A stretch of DNA of 40,976 nt. It comes from an uncultured Alphaproteobacteria bacterium. Lineage in GTDB: Bacteria > Pseudomonadota > Alphaproteobacteria > Micavibrionales > Micavibrionaceae. A program made the position numbers and the translations under genes. The notes under the pieces are model-generated. The model made no database searches. It was not told the origin of the DNA and worked only from the letters and a program-made list of their open reading frames with translations. Below are positions 35,038-40,976 of the stretch, piece after piece; position 1 is the stretch's first letter; each line of letters begins with the position of its first letter. Where the stretch lies: the NCBI GenBank assembly GCA_937941545.1, contig CALDHI010000051.1, forward strand, positions 1 to 40,976, read 5' to 3'.

Positions 35038-35367
35038 AACAACACCTCACAATTAATACGTAAAAAATAAAGTTATAACTTTACATAGGCCACATCAAGC
35101 TGTTTTTTTACCCTTAACTCCAGAATTTATTAACAATTTGACTTACGCCCTGAAAAATGGCATTTAATGCTCAGTATGAAAAGGGCGTATTTTTTGAAAT
35201 TTACGCAATTGGCTTGCGGTTGACTGTAGAGTGCTTAATTTATCTGAGCCTTCCACTGTCCACCGAAGACCATTCTATAAATTATAAAATTACGCCTTTT
35301 TTGTTTTTAACTGAAACAGCGCCCTCGCATTTATGTGCATGGCGCACTTAAAAAGGAATTAAACAAT
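35038..35367 (+). promoter_or_regulatory. leader and promoter region of pnp with an attenuator-like hairpin
   Basis: No gene is supported in this 330-base gap. TACGCCCT (35144-35151) and AGGGCGTA (35182-35189) are a perfect inverted repeat enclosing a smaller GCAT-TTA-ATGC hairpin, followed by six T (35190-35195), which looks like an intrinsic terminator on the plus strand. No plus-strand gene ends just before it, so it may attenuate pnp or end a small RNA. A second stem, CGCAA-TTGGC-TTGCG, lies at about 35203-35217. Weak TTGACT boxes occur at 35138 and near 35219. Plus-strand open frames here look fortuitous. Confidence 0.4.
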
Positions 35368-37503
35368 ATGTTTAACGTATATCGCAAAGAAATTGAATTT
35401 GCAGGAAAACCACTAATTTTTGAAACGGGTAAAATCGCCCGTCAAGCCGACTCATGTGTCATGGTGACATATGGCGGAACGCAGGTTTTATGTGCTGTAA
35501 CGGCGTCTAAATCTGTTCGTGAAGGACAAGATTTCTTCCCGTTGACTGTTCACTATCAAGAAAAAGCGTATGCCGCTGGTAAAATCCCAGGGGGTTTTTT
35601 CAAACGTGAAGCCCGCCCTTCTGAAAAAGAAACACTAACGGCGCGTCTGATTGACCGCCCTATCCGTCCTCTATTCCCGAAAGGCTTCTTAAACGAAGTT
35701 CTTGTGATGTGTACGGTTGTTGCGCACGACATGGAAAATGACCCAGACATGGTCGCGATGCTAGGTGTATCTGCCGCGCTTACAATGTCAGGTATCCCAT
35801 TCATGGGCCCAATCGCCGCGGCGCGTGTGGGTTATATCAATGATGAATATGTGTTGAACCCAACATTGCAACAAATGGAAGAGTCAAATCTTGACCTTGT
35901 TGCTGCTGGTACGAAAGAAGGCGTGCTGATGGTTGAATCAGAAGCGTCTGAACTTGATGAAGAAATCATGTTGGGCGCAGTTATGCACGCATGGAACGGC
36001 TTCCAACCTGTTATCGACACTATTATCGAATTGGCCGAAATGGGCGCAAAAGAGCCTTGGGATATGCCAAAAGCAGATCCTAAAGTTGAAAAACTGGAAA
36101 AAAACATTAAAGCGAAGTTTGAGAAAGACGTTGCAAAGGCTTATTCTAACACAGATAAAATGGAGCGTTATGCGGCCAAAGATGCTGTAAAAGCGAAAGC
36201 GGTTGAGAAGTTCTTAAGCGAAGAGACAACAAAAGAAATGATTGGCTCTGCGTTTAAACAACTTGAAGCGGACGTTGTGCGTGGAAGCATCATCAAAACG
36301 GGTAACCGTATTGATGGACGTGACACAAAAACGGTTCGTCAAATTGTTGCCGAAGTTGGTGTTCTTCCTCGTGCGCATGGCTCTGCCTTGTTCACACGTG
36401 GTGAAACACAAGCGCTTGTCGTGACAACATTAGGAACTGGCCAAGATGAGCAAATTATTGACGCACTTGAAGGTGAAAGCCGTTCACGCTTCCTACTCCA
36501 CTATAACTTCCCTCCATATTCTGTTGGTGAAGCAGGTCGTGTAGGCCCGCCTGGACGTCGTGAAATTGGTCATGGTAAGCTTGCTTGGAGAGCGATTAAT
36601 CCGCTTCTTCCTGCGGCTGAAGATTTCCCATACACAATGCGTAACGTTTCTGAGATTACCGAGTCTAACGGCTCGTCTTCAATGGCGTCTGTTTGTGGAT
36701 CATCCCTTGCGATGATGGATGCAGGTGTTCCTTTGAAACGTCCAGTTGCAGGTATCGCAATGGGATTGATCAAAGAAGACAAAGACTTCGCCGTTCTTTC
36801 TGATATCTTAGGTGATGAAGATCATCTTGGTGATATGGACTTTAAAGTGGCAGGTACATCCGAGGGTATTACCTCCCTTCAAATGGACATCAAAATCACG
36901 TCTATCACAGAAGACATTATGAAGATTGCTTTGGCGCAAGCTAAAGATGGTCGTATTCATATCTTGGAAGAAATGAATAAAGCAATTGCGGAAGCGCGCG
37001 GCGAAACATCGTCACATGCCCCACAAATTGTATCTATTCAAGTTCCTGTTGATAAAATCCGTGATGTTATCGGTACAGGCGGAAAAGTTATCCGTGGCAT
37101 CACCGAAGAAACGGGCGCGAAAATCGACATCAATGATGATGGTATGATCAAAGTTTCTGCGATTAACCAAACGTCAATCGACCAAGCCGTTGCCATCATC
37201 CAAGGCATCACAGAAGAGCCAGAAGTTGGTAAAGTGTATAACGGTAAAGTTGTGAAATGTGTTGATTTCGGTGCGTTCGTAAACTTCATGGGCGCGAAAG
37301 ACGGCCTTGTTCACATCTCTGAATTGGCGGACGAGCGTGTTGCAAACACGACTGACGTTATCAATGAAGGCGATGAGATCAAAGTGCTTTGCATTGGCAT
37401 GGATGATCGCGGTAAAGTGAAATTATCTTTGAAACGCGTTGACCAAGAAACAGGCGAAGCAAAAGAGCCAGCCAAGCGTGAGAAAAAAGAAAACGCGGCT
37501 TAA
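35368..37503 (+). CDS. pnp: polyribonucleotide nucleotidyltransferase (PNPase)
   Basis: The 711-residue phosphorolytic exoribonuclease has two RNase PH domains (about 1-215 and 305-540), a helical linker, a KH domain (about 550-610, [20 protein letters not shown]) and an S1 domain (about 620-690). Active-site motifs are present, such as [21 protein letters not shown] and [17 protein letters not shown] use ATG 35368 ([14 protein letters not shown]), with an AGGA site 11 bases upstream; the frame extends to a GTG at 35335. PNPase works with RNases and RNA helicases in mRNA decay. Confidence 0.97.
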   Translation: MFNVYRKEIEFAGKPLIFETGKIARQADSCVMVTYGGTQVLCAVTASKSVREGQDFFPLTVHYQEKAYAAGKIPGGFFKREARPSEKETLTARLIDRPIRPLFPKGFLNEVLVMCTVVAHDMENDPDMVAMLGVSAALTMSGIPFMGPIAAARVGYINDEYVLNPTLQQMEESNLDLVAAGTKEGVLMVESEASELDEEIMLGAVMHAWNGFQPVIDTIIELAEMGAKEPWDMPKADPKVEKLEKNIKAKFEKDVAKAYSNTDKMERYAAKDAVKAKAVEKFLSEETTKEMIGSAFKQLEADVVRGSIIKTGNRIDGRDTKTVRQIVAEVGVLPRAHGSALFTRGETQALVVTTLGTGQDEQIIDALEGESRSRFLLHYNFPPYSVGEAGRVGPPGRREIGHGKLAWRAINPLLPAAEDFPYTMRNVSEITESNGSSSMASVCGSSLAMMDAGVPLKRPVAGIAMGLIKEDKDFAVLSDILGDEDHLGDMDFKVAGTSEGITSLQMDIKITSITEDIMKIALAQAKDGRIHILEEMNKAIAEARGETSSHAPQIVSIQVPVDKIRDVIGTGGKVIRGITEETGAKIDINDDGMIKVSAINQTSIDQAVAIIQGITEEPEVGKVYNGKVVKCVDFGAFVNFMGAKDGLVHISELADERVANTTDVINEGDEIKVLCIGMDDRGKVKLSLKRVDQETGEAKEPAKREKKENAA

Positions 37504-37512
37504 GCTTTTTTT

Positions 37513-37550
37513 TTAAGTCGCTCAGGCACGTAAACACGCTACGCGATTTA
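37513..37550 (+). repeat. CTCAGG/CTACGC hairpin repeat, copy 6
   Basis: TTAAGTCGCTCAGGC, then ACGTAAACACG and GCTACGCGATTTAA. It matches copy 2 (13531) outside the variable centre. It begins 10 bases after the pnp stop and just before the terminator. Confidence 0.65.
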
Positions 37551-37575
37551 AAGCTTTCTCTTATAACACTTCCCA

Positions 37576-37605
37576 AAACCCGCCCTATTATTGTGGCGGG
37601 TTTTT
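37576..37605. terminator. bidirectional terminator shared by pnp and the convergent gene
   Basis: AAACCCGCC pairs with GGCGGGTTT around a 10-base loop, with T-runs on both sides. The right arm encodes the last codons of the minus-strand HEPN-motif gene, whose stop (37588-37590) lies in the loop. Confidence 0.85.
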
Positions 37606-38268
37606 ATTTAGGCCTTTTCGCCAATCATGAGAATCTAGAGAACAAATATAAGAGATGAATTTATCGGCTTCTTCTATTGCCCCTAATAATTTCTCTTCAG
37701 TCACAACAATATCGCTTTTAAACCAAGGGACATCGGAAGCTGAATCATTTTTAAAAAACAAATCTGGGTGTTTTTTAATAGCCTTCTTGCCGTGAGAAGG
37801 CCTGAAACTAGTTATATCACCACTATGTTCTACATCATTTCTCGCTAAAATAATTTGCTCTATAATATCAAAATTAACTGGGCAATCCGACCAATTAGTA
37901 GAAAGAACGTCACCAAGAACTGTTTTATAGCCGTTTAAAAACCCCTTTTTAAACGTTTTTTTCTTTGAATTATTCGTGAGCAGCTTATAGCCAAAATGCC
38001 TTTCCGTTTCTGCTAAGAAAGCTTTCAACGAATTTGATAACATTGATAAGCAAGATAACCCGACCACATTAATTGATAGGTTAGCATCTAACCATTCATC
38101 TATAAAAGGTGGCGCACAGTCATCAAAGTCTGGATTAAAAAATGGTGGAATATAAGGAGGTAACTCCGCTTCTATTAAATGCTTTATTTCATCAAAGTTT
38201 TTCCGACACTGAATATAATGCTGTTTAATAAATTGTGTTCTTAATTTAAAAAAGCAATCTAAATCCAT
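37588..38268 (-). CDS. HEPN-motif protein of unknown function
   Basis: The 226-residue protein is largely helical. ILARNDVEHSGDI (Arg143-Asn144, His148) is an R-X4-H motif of the type RN-xxx-H found in HEPN RNases and in HEPN helix bundles. Upstream helices (about 10-35, 65-95 and 110-125) could form the bundle. A proline-rich segment, LPPYIPPFFNPDF, precedes the domain. HEPN proteins serve in toxin-antitoxin and defence systems; no MNT or other antitoxin partner is visible beside it. An inactive HEPN-like helical protein is also possible. The 3' end overlaps the pnp terminator. Confidence 0.75.
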   Translation of the reverse strand: MDLDCFFKLRTQFIKQHYIQCRKNFDEIKHLIEAELPPYIPPFFNPDFDDCAPPFIDEWLDANLSINVVGLSCLSMLSNSLKAFLAETERHFGYKLLTNNSKKKTFKKGFLNGYKTVLGDVLSTNWSDCPVNFDIIEQIILARNDVEHSGDITSFRPSHGKKAIKKHPDLFFKNDSASDVPWFKSDIVVTEEKLLGAIEEADKFISYICSLDSHDWRKGLNKNPPQ

Positions 38269-38321
38269 ATTGCCTCAATTTTTATAATTATTTTACTGAT
38301 AAGAAATCAATCTATACCTTC

Positions 38322-38528
38322 ATGCACACTCCAGTCAAAAAAACCCACGCCGTTACGGTTAGTATTTTATCCTACACGGATATTCTGGGGGCGATGTTAT
38401 TAGGTTATTTAATCTTCGGTGATGTCACCAATGACCCCTTTGTGATTTTAGGAGGCATTATAATCATGTTGAGCGGGCTTTACCTTGTTTATAGAGAGCA
38501 TAAAGATACGGCCAATAAAGCATCCTAA
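38322..38528 (+). pseudogene. truncated DMT (EamA) transporter C-terminus
   Basis: The 68 codons from ATG 38322 encode a near copy of the last ~63 residues of the full DMT transporter at 39435-40307. THAVTVSILSYTDI, LLGYLIFGDVTNDPFVILGG and LYLVYREHK here correspond to THAVTISILGYTDI, LLGYLIFGDVTDDPFVILGG and IYLIYRENK there. The DNA has diverged at third positions, so the duplication is not recent. Only the last two helices remain. It could still be translated as a small membrane protein, but no good ribosome-binding site is present. Confidence 0.75.
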
Positions 38529-38534
38529 TTGTTA

Positions 38535-38563
38535 TTGACTTTCATTGGGTGACATATTACTTT
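38535..38563 (+). promoter_or_regulatory. possible promoter of the 74-residue secreted protein
   Basis: TTGACT (38535-38540), a 17-base spacer and the weak box TACTTT (38558-38563), about 30 bases before the ATG. An AAGGA site lies 12 bases before the start. Confidence 0.35.
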
Positions 38564-38591
38564 TTTCTTTAACATAAGGAATAAAACAAAT

Positions 38592-38816
38592 ATGAAACTC
38601 TCTCTTATAAATAGCGTAGTCGCCGTCTCTCTTGCCTTTTCCTCTGTGGCTTTTGGGCAAACTGATAGCGCGGATAAGACGCCCGGCAATGATGAGGCGC
38701 AAAAATATGGTATTCAGGAAAAATCTGAAAATTGTAAAAAATACCTTATAGATGTTGGTATTCCCGTCTTAAGTAGCCGTGGCGACAATGTCTGTAAATT
38801 AATGGGTATTAATTAA
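38592..38816 (+). CDS. small secreted protein, 74 residues
   Basis: It has a signal peptide (MKLSLINSVVAVSLAFSSVAFG, cleavage before Gln23). The mature part has about 52 residues, is polar and contains two cysteines (ENCKKYL and NVCKLMG) that may form one disulfide. I recognise no family. It has its own possible promoter and lies between the truncated transporter and the unknown 157-residue gene. Confidence 0.6.
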   Translation: MKLSLINSVVAVSLAFSSVAFGQTDSADKTPGNDEAQKYGIQEKSENCKKYLIDVGIPVLSSRGDNVCKLMGIN

Positions 38817-38890
38817 CCTGTCCCCTAAGAAAAACCTCTATCAATAAAAAATATCGCCATTTTATTCCCTGCGAAGCAATAAAGTCTTGA

Positions 38891-39364
38891 ATGGATTACT
38901 TTTTTGTGCATTATGACAAAATGTCATTTTCAAACCTATTTAACGTTATTTTTTCCGGAATTGCCCGTGCATGCCGCGATGAGTCTAAAGAGCTATCCAA
39001 GATGATGCATGCTAATCAAATATCTATGCAGGACTTTTTAGAATTAGAGCAAAAAGTGACTGTCATCGAAACCACAAAAGACAGTTACTGCAAAACAATT
39101 TTCATTCCGATAATTCTAGGCACAACAGAGGAAGGGAAAGAGGACGTCAAATACTTAAAATTGGGGGATGTGGTTCAATATACCAACGACCTGCGTAGAG
39201 CGAGAGAAGGTTTTGCATCTAGCGTCTCACCCATATTTAACACAACTACATGGGACGAAGAGCAGAACAATCAATTAGAAAATATAAGACGACTAATGAA
39301 TATTGTTAATCCGATTGTAACAAGGGTAGAAACAGAGTTGATTATGGAGAAACTTTCAACCTAA
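38891..39364 (+). CDS. unknown protein, 157 residues
   Basis: No family is recognised. The protein is soluble, charged and mainly helical. A weakly hydrophobic N-terminal stretch (MSFSNLFNVIFSGIARACRDE) is followed by MQDFLELEQKVTVIETT, then a strand-like SYCKTIFIPIILGT and a long C-terminal helix (NNQLENIRRLMNIVNPIVTRVETEL). The start could be ATG 38891 or the internal ATG at 38921 (MSFSN). No strong ribosome-binding site is seen for either. The gene lies in an accessory region between small genes. Confidence 0.6.
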   Translation: MDYFFVHYDKMSFSNLFNVIFSGIARACRDESKELSKMMHANQISMQDFLELEQKVTVIETTKDSYCKTIFIPIILGTTEEGKEDVKYLKLGDVVQYTNDLRRAREGFASSVSPIFNTTTWDEEQNNQLENIRRLMNIVNPIVTRVETELIMEKLST

Positions 39365-39434
39365 AACGCCTGCGCAATTATTCTAATGCGACGCCCCCAT
39401 TCCCTTAAACTCTATTTTCATCTACTCTGTTTAT

Positions 39435-40307
39435 ATGAAACTCAACACAAGCACTGTTGGTATTATATTTGCCTTAATCTCCGACGCGCTATTTATGGTG
39501 AGTGATAGCATGTATAAATATCTCGGGGAGAGCTACTCAATCTTCCACATTGCTTTTTACGGTAAATTATTCGCGAGTATTTTCTTTATTTCATACATCC
39601 TCATCAAACGCCAAAAAATAATCACTTACTTCCCTAAACTTCAACTCTTTCGTAGTTTAGCCCTCACTTTAAATTTTTTATGCGTGTTATATGCTTACAA
39701 ACACATGTCATTAGCCGAAGTCGCACTCATGTATTATCTAAGCCCATTCATTACCGCCATACTCTGTTATTTTTTGTTAAAAGAGCCCGTTGGCAAACAT
39801 CGTATCACCACCATCCTAACAGGTTTCATAGGCTCTTTGATAATACTACGCCCTGGCTTAATTGAGCCAAATCCAGCCACAATAATAATATTCATTGGTG
39901 TCGTTGCTTTTTCTTATTCAAACATTTTATCAAGAAAGATTGGAGAAAAAGAGCCAGCAATTAACTTCACCTTATTTCCAACCATAACCAGTTTTTTATG
40001 CTGCTTACCATTTATATGGATAACACCCATTTTACCGTCACCTGTTGATTTGTCCTTAATGGCAACAGCAGGTATTATTGGAGGAATTGCTATTTTGTTT
40101 CTGGCTATAGCTTACGTAAAAACACATGCCGTGACTATCAGTATATTAGGATACACGGACATCTTCTGGGCGTTATTATTAGGGTATTTAATATTTGGTG
40201 ACGTAACAGATGACCCCTTCGTTATCTTAGGCGGCGCCATCATCATGATCAGTGGTATTTACTTAATTTATAGAGAGAACAAAGTAGCGAAGCAGACGAC
40301 GCCCTAA
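39435..40307 (+). CDS. DMT-superfamily transporter (EamA)
   Basis: The 290-residue inner-membrane protein has ten hydrophobic helices in two EamA repeats (about 8-138 and 150-282). Family marks include 'RSLALTLNFLCVLYAYKHMSLAEVALMYYLSPF', 'GSLIILRPG' and the C-terminal 'LLLGYLIFGDV'. Such transporters export amino acids or other metabolites; the substrate is unknown. The 3' end overlaps the convergent SET gene by 4 bases. A truncated copy of its C-terminus lies 0.9 kb upstream. Confidence 0.92.
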   Translation: MKLNTSTVGIIFALISDALFMVSDSMYKYLGESYSIFHIAFYGKLFASIFFISYILIKRQKIITYFPKLQLFRSLALTLNFLCVLYAYKHMSLAEVALMYYLSPFITAILCYFLLKEPVGKHRITTILTGFIGSLIILRPGLIEPNPATIIIFIGVVAFSYSNILSRKIGEKEPAINFTLFPTITSFLCCLPFIWITPILPSPVDLSLMATAGIIGGIAILFLAIAYVKTHAVTISILGYTDIFWALLLGYLIFGDVTDDPFVILGGAIIMISGIYLIYRENKVAKQTTP

Positions 40308-40753
40308 TCCTCGTCAAACCAAATCTCGCAGGAATAATCCCATGTGAGTTCTTCGCCCGTTTTGATATCACGTTGCGCAAAGGAGCTAATGGTCATTTCT
40401 TCGTAATTATTTTCTAAATATAACGTCGGCGCACGGGAATGATTATAGAGCATAATATACCCTAGCGGCATGCAATGCTCCTGCCCTTCCTCATCAGGCT
40501 CCCAATCAAGAAGATACCCATCGGGCGCACCGCCACTATCGGGAACATCTTCTTTTGCAACAACAATAACGGGGGCGCTTTCAATTAAAGTGCCTTTAGC
40601 AATATCTTTTAGGGCAATGACGCCGCGTCCCTTTTCATTATCCAATTCTTGCCAACCGATAATCGCGCCTGTTTGTCCATATGTCTTTGGCGCATTCGCG
40701 GCTTCACTGGTTTCCGACTCATTATATTTCACAGCGCTACTAATACTCATCAT
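40304..40753 (-). CDS. SET-domain protein
   Basis: The 149-residue protein is a minimal SET domain. Residues 42-58 give GRGVIALKDIAKGTLI (the SET-I start), 104-106 are NHS in MLYNHSRAPT, and the C-terminal GEELTWDY (133-140) matches the EELTxDY motif that forms the SAM pocket. There is no pre-SET or post-SET cysteine cluster. SET proteins methylate lysine; bacterial ones act on ribosomal or other proteins, or on host chromatin in some symbionts. The substrate here is unknown. Start ATG 40753 has an AGAGG site; the next ATG codon is equally possible. Confidence 0.85.
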   Translation of the reverse strand: MMSISSAVKYNESETSEAANAPKTYGQTGAIIGWQELDNEKGRGVIALKDIAKGTLIESAPVIVVAKEDVPDSGGAPDGYLLDWEPDEEGQEHCMPLGYIMLYNHSRAPTLYLENNYEEMTISSFAQRDIKTGEELTWDYSCEIWFDED

Positions 40754-40836
40754 TGCCTCTATAAGTTTATCAAGGTTTGTGTTATGACAGTTTTTAAAAT
40801 AAAAATCATTATAAAATTTAATAAAAGAGCCAAATT

Positions 40837-40976
40837 ATGCCTTTAAAACTCCCCCAAGTCATCGGCCATCGCGGCGCCGCATCCTACGCCCCTGAAAACA
40901 CATTGGAAGGTATTCATACCGCCGCCGATATCGGTATTGAATGGGTGGAGCTGGACGTGAAACTGACTAAGGATGA
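40837..40976 (+). CDS. glycerophosphodiester phosphodiesterase, N-terminal fragment
   Basis: The gene runs off the window after 46 codons. The N-terminus VIGHRGAASYAPENTLEG shows the GDPD catalytic histidine and arginine (His11, Arg12) and Glu20, and WVELDVKLTKD the metal-binding Glu38-x-Asp40. These enzymes split glycerophosphodiesters into glycerol-3-phosphate and an alcohol. No signal peptide precedes the domain, so the cytosolic UgpQ type is likely. An AAAGAG site lies before the ATG. Confidence 0.93.
   Translation, partial: MPLKLPQVIGHRGAASYAPENTLEGIHTAADIGIEWVELDVKLTKD

Noticed and set aside
35157-35351. 64-codon plus-strand frame before pnp
   Set aside because: It begins in the terminator-like hairpin, has no ribosome-binding site, and overlaps the pnp start region.
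37588-40753. Prophage or integrated plasmid
   Set aside because: No integrase, structural phage genes, replication genes or attachment-site repeats are present; the stretch is only a cluster of small accessory genes.

Overview
The window reads as chromosomal DNA of an alphaproteobacterium, moderately AT-rich. Three things support this. The block phoH-ybeY-corC-lnt-xre-metK-trmB-rimP-nusA-infB-rbfA-truB-rpsO-pnp follows the order known from alphaproteobacteria. Complex I genes are arranged nuoA-nuoB-nuoC-nuoD with separate nuoC and nuoD. An alphaproteobacterial HAD-IIA hydrolase is present. A lineage finer than the class cannot be assigned safely; the palindromic repeats and moderate size of the genes would fit a Rickettsiales-, Holosporales- or Micavibrio-like branch, but that is inference.

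Layout. 1-2.4 kb (minus): start of the Complex I operon, nuoA, nuoB, nuoC and the first codons of nuoD. Two extra small genes are inserted: a 65-residue ORF between nuoA and nuoB, and a FliL-like membrane-anchored protein between nuoC and nuoD. 2.5 kb: tRNA-Pro(TGG). 2.8-5.1 kb (minus): a three-gene unit (CBS-pair protein, ArsB/NhaD-type permease, DUF192 lipoprotein). 5.4-13.5 kb (minus): MsbA-type lipid flippase, HAD-IIA hydrolase, a 1211-residue two-TM coiled-coil protein that looks like a TipN/GPR-type polarity factor, and a sodium:amino acid symporter. 13.7-18.3 kb: small membrane and secreted proteins, a 2-hydroxyacid dehydrogenase, miaB, and a trypsin-like protease without signal peptide.

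18.4-32.6 kb (plus) is the translation and RNA-maintenance core: PhoH ATPase and YbeY (rRNA maturation), a CorC-type CBS protein, Lnt (lipoprotein acylation), an XRE regulator, MetK, TrmB, then rimP-nusA-infB-rbfA-truB-rpsO, closed by a strong intrinsic terminator. pnp is separated from rpsO by an accessory insertion of about 2.7 kb (secreted protein, ppa, gpmA, unknown gene). ylxR, often found between nusA and infB, is absent. 37.6-40.8 kb is a loose accessory stretch: a HEPN-motif protein, a truncated copy of a DMT transporter C-terminus, a small secreted protein, an unknown protein, the full DMT transporter and a SET-domain protein. The window ends in the start of a glycerophosphodiester phosphodiesterase gene.

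The most interesting non-genic structure is the set of dispersed palindromic elements. One family has CTCAGG and CTACGCGATTT arms around a variable hairpin with compensatory changes. A second has CGTCATTGCGAG ends and sits between infB, rbfA and truB. A block of three hairpins, one related to the first family, lies in frame inside truB, much like Rickettsia palindromic elements. A palindromic AAAAGTA-AGTC-TACTTTT site occurs three times upstream of lnt. The phoH gene appears to lack any standard start codon for its conserved N-terminus.
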